Source of the DNA: Hellea sp.
Lineage (GTDB): Bacteria; Pseudomonadota; Alphaproteobacteria; Caulobacterales; Maricaulaceae
DNA: 49,807 bases
NCBI GenBank assembly: GCA_014238285.1
Contig: JABABK010000015.1
Span: forward strand, 1 to 49,807
Direction: 5' to 3'
Shown here in pieces: positions 1-9,326 of this stretch. How positions within the stretch are numbered: position 1 is the stretch's first letter; each line of letters begins with the position of its first letter. Position numbers and translations under genes: made by a program. The notes under the pieces were generated by a model. The model was not told the DNA's origin. It ran no database searches and saw only the letters and a program-made list of their open reading frames with translations.

Positions 1-2306
1 TCCGGCGGGCGGATCAAAGCCGCACTTAGCACGTCTTTCACGGTCGAAACCGGGATGATTTCGAGAGCAGTTTTCACATTATCTGGGATTTCTGCCAGAT
101 CTTTTTCGTTATCGATGGGAATCAAGACTGTTTTGACACCGCCGCGTATAGCCGCGAGCAATTTCTCTTTAAGACCGCCGATAGGCAGTACACGACCACG
201 CAGGGTGATTTCGCCCGTCATGGCGATATCTTTGCGAACCGGTATCTGGGTCAACACTGAGACAATCGCTGTAATCATACCAACACCTGCCGATGGACCG
301 TCTTTAGGCGTCGCGCCTTCTGGCACATGGACGTGAATATCCGTGCTTTGAAAACGGCGCGGACTAATGCCAAATTGAGGCGCCCGGCTCTGCACAAATG
401 AATTCGCCGCAGAAATAGATTCTTTCATGACGTCTTTGAGATTACCCGTGACAGTCATCTTACCTTTACCCGGCATAGAGACAGCTTCAATCGTTAAAAT
501 GTCGCCGCCGGCCTGTGTCCAGGCAAGGCCCGTGACCACGCCGACTTGGTCTTCTTGGTCTGTTTGGCCAAAGCGGTATTTCTTAACACCAAGAAAATCA
601 TCTAGATTTTTGTCCGTAACCGATATGGTCTTTTTCTTACCGCCAACAATATGTTTAATTGCCTTACGGCCAAGCTTGGCAATATCACGCTTGAGGCTAC
701 GCACCCCGGCTTCGCGGGTATGATAGCGGATAACATCCCTTATGGCATCTTCGCTGACCTTAAATTCGCCGTCCTTTAGGCCGTGATCTTCGAGCATTTC
801 CGGTAGCAAGTGACGGGTAGCAATTTCAACCTTTTCGTCTTCTGTATAACCCGGAATACGAATGATTTCCATACGGTCCAGTAGCGGCTGAGACATATCA
901 AGCGAGTTAGCCGTTGTGATGAACAGAACGTCTGAAAGATCGTAATCCACATCCAAGTAATGATCACCAAATGTATTATTCTGCTCTGGGTCCAGAACCT
1001 CTAATAAAGCTGCCGCTGGGTCACCGCGAAAATCTGCGCCCATTTTATCAATTTCGTCGAGTAAAAATAGCGGGTTGCTATATTTGGCCTTTTTCATGGA
1101 CTGGATAATCCGGCCCGGCATAGAACCGATATAAGTTCGCCTATGGCCTCGAATTTCTGACTCGTCACGAACGCCGCCTAAAGAGACCCGGACAAACTCA
1201 CGGCCTGTGGCCTTAGCGATAGATTTCCCAAGGGAAGTTTTACCCACGCCAGGAGGGCCGACAAGACATAGGATTGGGCCTTTGATCTTTTTGGTCCGGG
1301 CCTGAACCGCTAAATGCTCGACAATACGCTCTTTGACCTTATCAAGACCATAGTGATCTTCATCAAGAATGCTTTGAGCCTTCTCTAGATCAGTGCTCAG
1401 GCGTTTCTTCTTGCTCCACGGTACAGAGAGCATCCAGTCGATGTAATTGCGCGAGACGTTCGCCTCAGCGGACATCGGGCTCATCTGTTTAAGCTTTTTA
1501 AGCTCTGCCAGAGCTTTTTCTTTGGCTTCTTTGGAAAATTTGGTTTTCCCAATCTTTTCGGAAAGCTCAGCGATTTCGTCCGGGCCATCATTGCCAAGCT
1601 CGGTCTGAATGGCCTTCATTTGCTCATTCAAGTAATATTCGCGCTGAGTTTTCTCCATTTGACGTTTGACGCGCCCCTTGATTTTCTTCTCGACTTTAAG
1701 AACGCTTAGCTCTCCATCAATCATGCCGAGAATTTTTTCCAGGCGCGCACTGACATCTGTCTCTTGCAATAGGGCCTGTTTTTCAGCGACTTTTGCATTC
1801 AAATGCACAGCGATAACATCAGCAAGCTTGGCTGGATCGGTAATTTCGCCCACAGACGTCACGACTTCTTCAGCGATTTTCTTATTGAGTTTGGCATAGC
1901 TATCAAAATCAGACGCAACTGTTGACGCTAGCGCCTTTACCATAGCCTCTTCGGCAATTTGATCATTTAGCTCTTCAGATTCGGCTTCAAAAAACTGATC
2001 ATTATCAGTAAATTGCAAGGCCTTCGCCCGTGTAATGCCTTCAACTAAAACTCGGACGGTTCCATCAGGCAGTTTCAAAAGCTGAAGGATTTTGGCAATG
2101 CAGCCTTGGTGGTGAATATCATCAATACCGGGCTCGTCTATATCGGCCTCTTTCTGGGTCAATAAGAAGATACGTTTTTCGAGACGCATAACCTCTTCCA
2201 GAGCTTTAATGGATTTATCCCGGCCGACGAATAATGGCACGACCATATGTGGAAACACCACAATATCCCGAAGGGGCAGAACCGGTAATGTAGTCTTGAC
2301 TGACAT
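1..2306 (-). CDS. lon: ATP-dependent protease Lon (C-terminus cut by window edge)
   Basis: Cytosolic AAA+ serine protease that degrades misfolded and regulatory proteins. The frame is open from ATG at 2306 to the left edge, giving about 768 residues; the family is usually about 790-810, so roughly 25-40 C-terminal residues are missing. Visible in order are the N-terminal substrate-binding domain (starts MSVKTTLPVLPLRDIVVFPH), a coiled middle segment, Walker A GPPGVGKTS, Walker B FLLDEIDK, and the peptidase domain with the catalytic Ser in PKDGPSAG and the catalytic Lys in the following GGLKEKLLAA segment. It lies downstream of clpX on the same strand, with 141 bases between them that could hold its own promoter. 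The assignment is firm. Confidence 0.97.
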   Translation of the reverse strand, partial: MSVKTTLPVLPLRDIVVFPHMVVPLFVGRDKSIKALEEVMRLEKRIFLLTQKEADIDEPGIDDIHHQGCIAKILQLLKLPDGTVRVLVEGITRAKALQFTDNDQFFEAESEELNDQIAEEAMVKALASTVASDFDSYAKLNKKIAEEVVTSVGEITDPAKLADVIAVHLNAKVAEKQALLQETDVSARLEKILGMIDGELSVLKVEKKIKGRVKRQMEKTQREYYLNEQMKAIQTELGNDGPDEIAELSEKIGKTKFSKEAKEKALAELKKLKQMSPMSAEANVSRNYIDWMLSVPWSKKKRLSTDLEKAQSILDEDHYGLDKVKERIVEHLAVQARTKKIKGPILCLVGPPGVGKTSLGKSIAKATGREFVRVSLGGVRDESEIRGHRRTYIGSMPGRIIQSMKKAKYSNPLFLLDEIDKMGADFRGDPAAALLEVLDPEQNNTFGDHYLDVDYDLSDVLFITTANSLDMSQPLLDRMEIIRIPGYTEDEKVEIATRHLLPEMLEDHGLKDGEFKVSEDAIRDVIRYHTREAGVRSLKRDIAKLGRKAIKHIVGGKKKTISVTDKNLDDFLGVKKYRFGQTDQEDQVGVVTGLAWTQAGGDILTIEAVSMPGKGKMTVTGNLKDVMKESISAANSFVQSRAPQFGISPRRFQSTDIHVHVPEGATPKDGPSAGVGMITAIVSVLTQIPVRKDIAMTGEITLRGRVLPIGGLKEKLLAAIRGGVKTVLIPIDNEKDLAEIPDNVKTALEIIPVSTVKDVLSAALIRPP

Positions 2307-2447
2307 AGAAACCTCTATTTCTCGGACATGCGAATATGTATTCGTAGTAAGTGGGTGATTTTCTGGCTATTTCAAGCCTGAAAGCTCACATTTTTACATA
2401 TTATCACGCCGATAACCGGACATTGCCCAAGCATTAAAAGGCGGGTA

Positions 2448-3710
2448 TTACGACGCTTTGTCCGAAGCCTTTTTACGCTCGGCGTAAATCAATAAAGGTT
2501 TTGCCTCACCGCTGACGACTTCGCCGTTGATCACGACCTCTTGTACGCCTTCATAAGACGGTAAATCATACATGGTATCGAGTAGAATGCCTTCCATGAT
2601 CGAGCGTAAGCCCCGCGCACCAGTTTTACGCTTAATCGCTTTCTTGGCAATTTCGCTAAGAGCATCTTCAGAGAAGCTAAGTTTCACCTCTTCCATTTGG
2701 AAAAGTGTTTGATATTGCTTCACGAGCGCATTTTTAGGCTGAGTGAGAATCTTGATCAAAGCTTCTTCATCAAGATCTTCGAGCGTTGCGATAACCGGCA
2801 AACGTCCGACAAATTCAGGAATCAAACCAAAACGCAACAAATCATCTGGCTCGACATCTTGCAAGATTGTGCCGATGCGGCGCTCGTCAATATCTTTAAT
2901 CTTGGCGCCGAAACCAATCGTCGAGCCATCGCCACGATTAGAAATTACGCGGTGAAGACCAGCAAATGCGCCCCCAACGACAAATAAGATATTCGTCGTA
3001 TCGACTTGTAGGAATTCTTGTTGCGGATGCTTACGGCCGCCCTGAGGCGGTACAGAAGCAACTGTGCCTTCCATAATCTTGAGAAGCGCTTGCTGAACGC
3101 CCTCACCCGATACATCGCGCGTTATGGACGGATTATCTGACTTACGGCTAATTTTATCAACTTCGTCAATATAGACGATACCGCGCTGGGCGCGTTCTAC
3201 ATTGTAATCAGCAGACTGAAGCAGTTTCAAAATGATATTTTCAACATCTTCACCAACATAACCCGCTTCTGTGAGCGTCGTTGCATCAGCCATGGTGAAC
3301 GGAACGTCCAAAATACGAGCCAAAGTCTGCGCCAAAAGCGTTTTACCGCAGCCTGTCGGGCCGATCAGGAGAATGTTTGATTTCGCCAGCTCAACCTCTT
3401 CATCGCTCGCGGCGTGATTAAGGCGTTTATAATGGTTATGAACAGCGACAGAGAGTACGCGCTTGGCGTGAGACTGACCAATGACGTAATCATCTAGCGT
3501 TTCACAGATATCTTGCGGCTTAGGTACACCTTCGGTGGCTTTAGCGATCGAGCCTTTGCCCTCTTCGCGGATAATATCCATACAAAGCTCGACACATTCA
3601 TCACAGATGAAGACCGTCGGTCCAGCGATTAATTTGCGAACTTCATGCTGACTTTTGCCGCAAAACGAACAGTAAAGTGTGTTCTTTGAATCGCTAGTAT
3701 TTTTACTCAT
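2448..3710 (-). CDS. clpX: ClpX, ATPase subunit of the ClpXP protease
   Basis: AAA+ unfoldase that recognises tagged substrates and feeds them into ClpP; in alphaproteobacteria it also drives cell-cycle proteolysis. The 420-residue protein has an N-terminal C4 zinc-binding domain (Cys 14, 17, 36, 39), Walker A GPTGCGKT at 117-124, the pore loop GYVGED at 150-155, Walker B IDEVDK at 181-186 and the RKH loop (GGRKHP). An upstream GTG in the same frame (3773) would add 21 residues that do not look like ClpX and fall inside a hairpin, so ATG 3710 (MSKNTSD) is preferred although its Shine-Dalgarno sequence is weak. It lies between clpP and lon, as in many relatives. Confidence 0.97.
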   Translation of the reverse strand: MSKNTSDSKNTLYCSFCGKSQHEVRKLIAGPTVFICDECVELCMDIIREEGKGSIAKATEGVPKPQDICETLDDYVIGQSHAKRVLSVAVHNHYKRLNHAASDEEVELAKSNILLIGPTGCGKTLLAQTLARILDVPFTMADATTLTEAGYVGEDVENIILKLLQSADYNVERAQRGIVYIDEVDKISRKSDNPSITRDVSGEGVQQALLKIMEGTVASVPPQGGRKHPQQEFLQVDTTNILFVVGGAFAGLHRVISNRGDGSTIGFGAKIKDIDERRIGTILQDVEPDDLLRFGLIPEFVGRLPVIATLEDLDEEALIKILTQPKNALVKQYQTLFQMEEVKLSFSEDALSEIAKKAIKRKTGARGLRSIMEGILLDTMYDLPSYEGVQEVVINGEVVSGEAKPLLIYAERKKASDKAS

Positions 3711-3768
3711 AATCGGTTCATCCGTTTTATTTACGCCCAGTCTTACGGCATTCTTTGCAAAAGCAATG

Positions 3769-3784
3769 CCCACCGCAAGGTGGG
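3769..3784. other. Perfect hairpin in the clpP-clpX intergenic region
   Basis: The inverted repeat CCCACC-GCAA-GGTGGG has 6-bp arms around a 4-base loop. It sits about 60 bases upstream of the clpX start and 105 bases downstream of the clpP stop. No T-run follows on either strand, so it is not a typical Rho-independent terminator. It could be a 5' leader structure of clpX or a 3' stabiliser of clpP mRNA. Confidence 0.5.
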
Positions 3785-3888
3785 TATTTGGATTAATCTA
3801 AGACAAAATCGTTACATTTGCCTTACCTGTGTTACTTTATGGAACACCTTTTTTGCCAAAACGGCAAGTCACAATTTAAGCGAGGAGC

Positions 3889-4509
3889 CTAAGTTGTTTC
3901 TTCGCGGTGTGAAATAACCTTATCAACAAGCCCAAAATCCTTGGCTTCAGCTGCGGTCATGAAGTGATCACGATCCAGCGTTTTCTCGATATTGGCGTAT
4001 TTTTGACCGGTATGTTTGACATATATCTCGTTGAGACGCTTTTTCATGGCGAGAATATCTTTGGCATGACGCTCAATATCAGAGGCTTGACCGCGGAAAC
4101 CGCCTGATGGCTGGTGAACCATAATACGAGCATTTGGTAGCGCGATCCGCATACCGTCCGTACCCGCGCAAAGTAGAAGTGAGCCCATAGAAGCCGCTTG
4201 ACCAATACAAACCGTCGATATTGGGCACTTAACATATTGCATGGTGTCATAGATCGCCATGCCAGATGTCACGACGCCGCCTGGTGAGTTAATATACATG
4301 GCTATTTCTTTTTTCGGATTTTCAGATTCCAAAAATAAGAGCTGAGCCGAAATAGAAGCCGCCATTCCGTCTTCAACGGGACCATTTAGGAAAATAATAC
4401 GGTCACGCAAAAGCCGCGAAAATACGTCATAGCCACGAATATTATCCGTGGCACGTTCAAAGACTGTTGGGACCATGTAATCTGTTAATACGTCGTCGGG
4501 GTGTTGCAT
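3889..4509 (-). CDS. clpP: ClpP, proteolytic subunit of Clp proteases
   Basis: Serine peptidase that forms the tetradecameric chamber of ClpXP and ClpAP. At 206 residues it has the family's normal length. The triad is visible: Ser107 in GQAASMGS, His132 in MVHQPSGG and Asp181 in LDRD, each ten residues later than in the mature E. coli numbering. The oligomer and oxyanion region INSPGGVV is present at 73-80. It lies downstream of tig, separated by a terminator, and upstream of clpX. Confidence 0.97.
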   Translation of the reverse strand: MQHPDDVLTDYMVPTVFERATDNIRGYDVFSRLLRDRIIFLNGPVEDGMAASISAQLLFLESENPKKEIAMYINSPGGVVTSGMAIYDTMQYVKCPISTVCIGQAASMGSLLLCAGTDGMRIALPNARIMVHQPSGGFRGQASDIERHAKDILAMKKRLNEIYVKHTGQKYANIEKTLDRDHFMTAAEAKDFGLVDKVISHREETT

Positions 4510-4611
4510 GTGTTTTCCTAACCGGATTGCTTACGAATCAATTTCATTCGTTTCTATCACTTAAAAGATTACTTCAATATTGACGCGCCGAAGATAATTA
4601 CAAGGGGTAGA

Positions 4612-4646
4612 CAAAATAAAACCCGGCCAAATGACATGACCGGGTT
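4612..4646 (-). terminator. Rho-independent terminator after tig
   Basis: On the minus strand, AACCCGG (4640-4646) pairs with CCGGGTT (4620-4626) and is followed by a T-rich run (complement of 4612-4620). It lies 26 bases past the tig stop and 100 bases before clpP, so clpP probably has its own promoter in 4510-4611. Confidence 0.75.
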
Positions 4647-4671
4647 CAAAATTTTTACATTCAGGCACAGC

Positions 4672-6012
4672 CTAGATCATATCGTCTTCTTCAAAGAGCT
4701 TGTCTTTAGCGACTGTTTTATCCGTCATCTTGGCTTTTTCGATGATTAGGTCGACAACCTTCTCTTCATAAAGCGGCGCGCGAAGCTGAGCGATAGCATT
4801 CGGATTCTTTTGGTAGAACTCGATAACTTCCTGTTCTTGACCCGGATATTGACGGGCTTCAGCAATCATCGCTTGCTGTAATTCTTCATTGCCGACATTA
4901 ACTTCAGCCTTCTGGCCCATTTCAGCAAGCACTAGACCAAGGCGCACACGGCGCTCTGCAATCTTACGGTAGTCTTTTTCAAGCTGCTTATCCGTTTTCT
5001 TGGCATCGTCTTCGTCAAGATTACCAGCTTCTTTTTCAGATTGAACCTGCGCCCAGATATTTGAAAATTCAGCTTCAACCATGCCCGGCGGAAGGTCAAA
5101 GTCGTGCTTCTTGTCAAGTTCGTCAAGAATAGCCCGCTTAAGCTTTAAACGGCTTTGCATTTTATATTCATTTTCGACTTGCTCCGTGATGACTTCTTTG
5201 AGCTTGTCGAAAGTTTCAAACCCAAACTTTGTCGCCAAATCATCGTCAAGCTTAGCGTCTTTCTCGCCTTGAACTTCGATAACTTCAGTTTCGAATATGG
5301 CTTCTTTGCCAGCCAAATTGGCCGCCTGATAATCATCAGGGAAGTTTACCGTCACATCAAGTTTGTCGGCGGCTTTGGCGCCGATCAACTGATCTTCAAA
5401 ACCAGGAATGAATGTACCGGATCCTAGAACAAGCTGATGGCCTTCCATTGCGCCGCCTTCAAAGGCTTCACCGTCAATGCGGCCCGTAAAGTTAATCAGG
5501 ACGGCATCGTCTTTCTTAGCTTTAGCGGTTTTGGCTTTTTTCTTATAAGTCTTTTGACCTTCGGCGAGCTGCGCAAGGCGCTCATCCACATCTTTAGCAT
5601 CAATTTCAGATGTCAAACGTGTGAACTTTAGTTTTTCAGGATCAACAGGTTCAAATTCAGGAATCATTTCGACCGTCATTTGATACTCAAGATCAGCTGT
5701 GCCGTTAGTAACCTCTTCGCCGTTGGCGCGTAGATCAATTTTTGGCTGACCCGCTGGACGAATTTTATTATCGTTGATGGCTTGCTGGCTTGATTTATTT
5801 AAAACGTCTTCAACAACGTCCTTCATAATAGACTGGCCATACATCTTGCGGATGTGAGACATAGGAACTTTGCCCGGACGGAAACCCTTCAAAGAGACTT
5901 GCGGCTGCATTTCCTTAATCTTGGCTTCTAGCTGCTCGGCTAGTTCTTCTTTTGGCACTGTCACAGAATATGTGCGGCTCAAGCCTTCGGCTTCAATTTC
6001 TTTGATCTGCAT
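4672..6012 (-). CDS. tig: Trigger factor, ribosome-associated chaperone
   Basis: Chaperone and peptidyl-prolyl isomerase that binds the ribosomal exit tunnel and shields nascent chains. The 446-residue protein has the ribosome-binding signature GFRPGKVP at 43-50, a central FKBP-type PPIase domain (about 165-250, including INFTGRIDG and GSGTFIPGFE) and a long helical C-terminal chaperone domain ending in acidic residues. The open frame extends up to 6117, but starting at ATG 6012 (MQIKEIEAEG) places the ribosome signature at exactly the E. coli position, with GGATGA acting as Shine-Dalgarno. ATG 6024 (MDDK) is an alternative. It heads the tig-clpP-clpX-lon block. Confidence 0.96.
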   Translation of the reverse strand: MQIKEIEAEGLSRTYSVTVPKEELAEQLEAKIKEMQPQVSLKGFRPGKVPMSHIRKMYGQSIMKDVVEDVLNKSSQQAINDNKIRPAGQPKIDLRANGEEVTNGTADLEYQMTVEMIPEFEPVDPEKLKFTRLTSEIDAKDVDERLAQLAEGQKTYKKKAKTAKAKKDDAVLINFTGRIDGEAFEGGAMEGHQLVLGSGTFIPGFEDQLIGAKAADKLDVTVNFPDDYQAANLAGKEAIFETEVIEVQGEKDAKLDDDLATKFGFETFDKLKEVITEQVENEYKMQSRLKLKRAILDELDKKHDFDLPPGMVEAEFSNIWAQVQSEKEAGNLDEDDAKKTDKQLEKDYRKIAERRVRLGLVLAEMGQKAEVNVGNEELQQAMIAEARQYPGQEQEVIEFYQKNPNAIAQLRAPLYEEKVVDLIIEKAKMTDKTVAKDKLFEEDDMI

Positions 6013-6215
6013 TTTGTCATCCATACATTGGAACTCTGGAGCCTTGCGGCAAAGTTCTATCCAGACTTCACAGGTAAATTTTGCGCGGCTTATGTCACGG
6101 CCTTTAGAAATAGGCAAGATACAGTAAGGCGGAAATATTGGGAAAATTCAACGCAGGCTTTGCAAAAGCCCTTAAATCTGCTTTGGATTGGGAAAATTAA
6201 ACAAAGAATCAATCA

Positions 6216-6770
6216 ATGGACGTCTCAAATATCATAGATTCGCTCGGCTTTTTAGGGCCCTATGCCATCTATATCGCCATCTTACTGGCTCCCTTCATCC
6301 AAGAAGATCTGGCTGTATTAGCCGCAGCTGGTCTGTCCGCAACTGGTCAAACCGAGCTTATCCCGACCGTCTTGGCCATTTTCACAGGCCTATTTTTTAG
6401 CGATATCTGGAAATATTGGATCGGATGGGCGGCGCTCAGCAATAAAAAAGGCACGGAATTTTCTAAACAGGAAAAAGTCATGGCCCTAAAAGAAAAAGTC
6501 CTGACCTATCCATTTTCCACCATGATGACCGCCCGCTTCATCCCCCTCACCCGCATCCCAGCCTATATCGCCGCCGGGTTTTTCAAGGTGAGTTATGCGA
6601 AGTTTTGTCTCTATGTGGCGATTACCGCGATTTTGTATATCGCGCTATTTTTCACAGTGTTTCATGTGCTCGGCGAGTTGATGGCAGAGAAACTAAAATG
6701 GGCGTTGCCGATTATCGGGTTGTCGTTCGCGGCCATAATGGTTGGGATGCATTTGCGGAGCCGGAAATAA
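6216..6770 (+). CDS. DedA/VTT-family membrane protein
   Basis: Inner-membrane protein of 184 residues with about five hydrophobic segments (roughly 10-40, 45-70, 105-125, 130-155, 160-178). It has the DedA/VTT features of an acidic PFIQEDLAV segment near the N-terminus and a GRFIPG-like loop (ARFIPLTRIPAYIAAGFF). Some DedA proteins act as flippases for undecaprenyl phosphate or phosphatidylethanolamine; which lipid this one handles cannot be told. The start ATG 6216 lacks a clear Shine-Dalgarno. It is divergent from tig, sharing about 200 bases of upstream DNA, and convergent with ndk. Confidence 0.75.
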   Translation: MDVSNIIDSLGFLGPYAIYIAILLAPFIQEDLAVLAAAGLSATGQTELIPTVLAIFTGLFFSDIWKYWIGWAALSNKKGTEFSKQEKVMALKEKVLTYPFSTMMTARFIPLTRIPAYIAAGFFKVSYAKFCLYVAITAILYIALFFTVFHVLGELMAEKLKWALPIIGLSFAAIMVGMHLRSRK

Positions 6771-6775
6771 AGCAA

Positions 6776-6805
6776 ATAAAAAAGCCAGACCCAAGAGCCC
6801 GGCTT
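6776..6805 (-). terminator. Rho-independent terminator of ndk
   Basis: On the minus strand AAGCC (6801-6805) pairs with GGCTT (6782-6786), followed by six T (complement of 6778-6783). It lies about 100 bases downstream of the ndk stop and directly after the DedA gene on the other strand. Confidence 0.55.
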
Positions 6806-6824
6806 CTTAAACTTTTAAAATCCG

Positions 6825-6850
6825 CTCATACTGGCGAAAGCCAGTATCTC
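6825..6850. repeat. Palindromic intergenic repeat, copy 1
   Basis: ATACTGGC-GAAA-GCCAGTAT is a perfect 8-bp stem with a GAAA tetraloop, set in a 26-base unit. A copy matching 23 of 26 bases occurs in reverse orientation at 41260-41285. It is followed at about 6865-6895 by an imperfect palindrome around agatcaagtcc. It lies between the ndk stop and its predicted terminator. Confidence 0.75.
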
Positions 6851-6902
6851 CGGGCAACATGGTCAGATCCTAGATCAAGTCCAGGAAGAACGGGAGTGAA
6901 AA

Positions 6903-7325
6903 CTATCCGACGATTTCGTTTTCAGCGAAGAAGAATGCGATTTCTTCGATAGCTGTTTCAGGGGCGTCAGAGCCGTGGACTGTGTTGGCGTCGATAGATT
7001 TAGCATACTCAGCGCGGATTGTGCCGGCATCAGCTTCGGATGGGTTCGTCGCGCCCATAATTTCGCGGTATCTTGCAATAGCGTTTTCGCCTTCAAGAAC
7101 CTGAACCACAACCGGACCAGACATCATGAATGAGACGAGGTCGTTGTAGAAAGGGCGCTCTGAATGGACAGCGTAGAAACCGCCAGCTTGTTCTTTTGTG
7201 AGCTGAAGGCGCTTTTGCGCGATAATACGAAGACCAGCTTCTTCGATTTTTGCATTAACAAGTCCCGTGATGTTACGCTCTGTGGCATCTGGCTTGATGA
7301 TAGAGAATGTACGTTGTGTGGCCAT
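6903..7325 (-). CDS. ndk: Nucleoside diphosphate kinase
   Basis: Transfers the gamma-phosphate from ATP to nucleoside diphosphates through a phosphohistidine. The 140-residue length is typical. The phosphorylated residue is His117 in NTVHGSD, the same number as in E. coli, and the N-terminal core [11 protein letters not shown] is intact. AGGAGG lies six bases before ATG 7325. It is transcribed divergently from the ABC-F gene, with 123 bases between the starts. Confidence 0.98.
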   Translation of the reverse strand: MATQRTFSIIKPDATERNITGLVNAKIEEAGLRIIAQKRLQLTKEQAGGFYAVHSERPFYNDLVSFMMSGPVVVQVLEGENAIARYREIMGATNPSEADAGTIRAEYAKSIDANTVHGSDAPETAIEEIAFFFAENEIVG

Positions 7326-7448
7326 GAAAGCCTCCTATGTCGAAAACCCGAACCATACGGGCTGATTAAATTTGGCCGCTCTATAACGGGCGTTTGACTA
7401 TATGTGAAGCCATGTTAATCACCCTTTTTCACAAAACACCGGATTATC

Positions 7449-9326
7449 GTGCTTCATATCAATGATCTGACATACCGAATAGAAGGCCGCCCCCTGTTTG
7501 AACAGGCGACGATCGCTATTTCTCAAGGCATGAAAATGGGGTTTGTCGGGCGCAATGGCACGGGCAAATCGACCTTGTTTCGCCTCATCAAAGGCGAGAT
7601 CAGCCCAGATGATGGCTCTATCAACCTGCGTAAGGGCGCAAAGTTCGGCGTTGTTGATCAAGAAGTTCCCTCTGGGTCAGAAAGCTTGATGATAACCGTC
7701 CTAGCAGCCGACGAAGAACGTACGGCTCTACTGCTTGAGGCCGAAACAGCGGTAGATCCCAACCGTATCGCTGAAATTCACACACGCCTTTCTGATATCG
7801 GCGCTTATTCTGCCGAAGCTCGCGCTGGTATGATTCTCTCCGGTCTTGGTTTTTCCTCTGAAGCCCAGCAAAAGCCCTGCTCTGACTTTTCCGGCGGTTG
7901 GCGTATGCGAGTCGCTCTCGCCGCCATGTTATTTGCATCACCCGACCTGTTATTACTTGATGAGCCAACCAACTATCTTGATGTCGAGGGCGCTGTCTGG
8001 CTCGAAACCCATATCAAATCCTATCCCGGGACAGCCTTTATCATTTCTCATGACCGGGATTTCCTCAACCGCGCTGTCACCCATATTGCCCACCTGAGGA
8101 ACAGAAAACTATTTGCCTATAGCGGCGGGTACGAATCCTTCCAAAAGCAAATGCGCGAGCAGCAGCGCTTGTCCATGGCTCTACGCGACAAGCAAGAAGA
8201 TGAGCGCCGCCGCTTAGAAGCCTTTGTCACCCGTTTCAGAGCCCAAGCCAACAAAGCCAAACAAGCACAAAGCCGGGTCAAGCGCCTCGAGAAGATGAAA
8301 CCCATCGCCACCATCATCGATGACCCTATTCCGGCGATTGATATTCCGTCCCCAGAGCGGTCTTTATCTCCGCCTATTGTGCGCTTTGATGACGTTACGC
8401 TCGGCTATGAAGAAGGTAATCCGATTTTGCAGCGCCTTGACCAACGTATTGATCCAGATGATCGCATCGGGCTTTTAGGCAAGAACGGCGAAGGCAAATC
8501 CACATTTGCCAAAGCCATTATGGGGCTTTTAGAGGCCCAAGAAGGCCATATCAAACGCCACCGCAAAATGGTCATAGGCTATTTCGCCCAACATGAAATT
8601 GACGCGATCAATACCCGCCAAAGCGCCTATGACCATGTGGTCGAGCTTATGCCCGATGCCACAGAAGCCCAGCGCCGCGCCCGTCTGGCACGGTTTGGCC
8701 TCGGCGCAGAAAAAGCCGAAACCAAAGCGGGTGACCTATCCGGCGGTGAGAAGGCCCGCCTGCTGTTTTCTCTGATATCCTTTCACGCCCCGCATTTGCT
8801 CGTGCTGGACGAACCGGCCAATCACCTTGATATGGATAGCCGGGCTGAACTTATAAAAGCGCTCAACGATTATGACGGCGCAATTCTGGTCATTAGTCAC
8901 GATAGAAACTTATTGGAATCTGTGGTCGATCGACTTTGGCTGGTGGATAAAGGCACCGTTAAAACCTTCGAAGGTTCACTCGAGGACTACCGCCAGCTAC
9001 AAATCGAAAAGTCGCGCCCCCCGAAAAAGGCGCCCACGGCTCCCGAAAATGACAAAACTGCCCACCGGAAACAGGCAGCGCTTGAGAGAGAACGCCTCTT
9101 CCCGCTCAAAAAAGTCTGCGAAGACTTAGAAGCAAATATAGAAATCGCCCGCCAAAAAATTGCCAAAATTGACGCCACACTTGGGGATGGTGAAATCTTC
9201 ACATCCGACCCTCGCAAAGCCCAAATCATTTTGGATATGCGAAGAGAGCTCGAAGACGATATAATCAACGATGAAGAAGCATGGTTGATAGCGCTAGATA
9301 AATATGAAACGGCGTCTAATACTTAA
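7449..9326 (+). CDS. ABC-F family ATPase, YheS-like
   Basis: Cytosolic duplicated ABC ATPase without membrane domains; ABC-F proteins act on the ribosome. The 625-residue protein has a first nucleotide-binding domain with Walker A GRNGTGKS (34-41), signature SGGWRMR (from 148) and Walker B LLLLDEP (167-173), then the charged interdomain linker ending in QSRVKRLEKM, a second domain with Walker A GKNGEGKS, signature SGGEKARL and LLVLDEP, and a charged coiled-coil C-terminus. The SGGWRMR signature and the GYFAQHE segment point to the YheS/Uup side of the family rather than EttA. The start is GTG 7449 (reads MLHINDL). Its end overlaps the end of the convergent TonB receptor by 11 bases. Confidence 0.88.
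   Translation: MLHINDLTYRIEGRPLFEQATIAISQGMKMGFVGRNGTGKSTLFRLIKGEISPDDGSINLRKGAKFGVVDQEVPSGSESLMITVLAADEERTALLLEAETAVDPNRIAEIHTRLSDIGAYSAEARAGMILSGLGFSSEAQQKPCSDFSGGWRMRVALAAMLFASPDLLLLDEPTNYLDVEGAVWLETHIKSYPGTAFIISHDRDFLNRAVTHIAHLRNRKLFAYSGGYESFQKQMREQQRLSMALRDKQEDERRRLEAFVTRFRAQANKAKQAQSRVKRLEKMKPIATIIDDPIPAIDIPSPERSLSPPIVRFDDVTLGYEEGNPILQRLDQRIDPDDRIGLLGKNGEGKSTFAKAIMGLLEAQEGHIKRHRKMVIGYFAQHEIDAINTRQSAYDHVVELMPDATEAQRRARLARFGLGAEKAETKAGDLSGGEKARLLFSLISFHAPHLLVLDEPANHLDMDSRAELIKALNDYDGAILVISHDRNLLESVVDRLWLVDKGTVKTFEGSLEDYRQLQIEKSRPPKKAPTAPENDKTAHRKQAALERERLFPLKKVCEDLEANIEIARQKIAKIDATLGDGEIFTSDPRKAQIILDMRRELEDDIINDEEAWLIALDKYETASNT

Noticed and set aside
3853-3867. TTGCC-AAAAC-GGCAA as terminator of clpP
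   Set aside because: The stem is only 5 bp and on the clpP strand it is followed by A, not T.
6013-6117. N-terminal extension of trigger factor
   Set aside because: Starting at 6012 puts the GFRxGKxP motif at the conserved position 43-50; the extension has no ribosome-binding site.
6013-6215. tRNA gene upstream of tig
   Set aside because: No T-loop GTTCRANNC or matching acceptor stem is visible on either strand.
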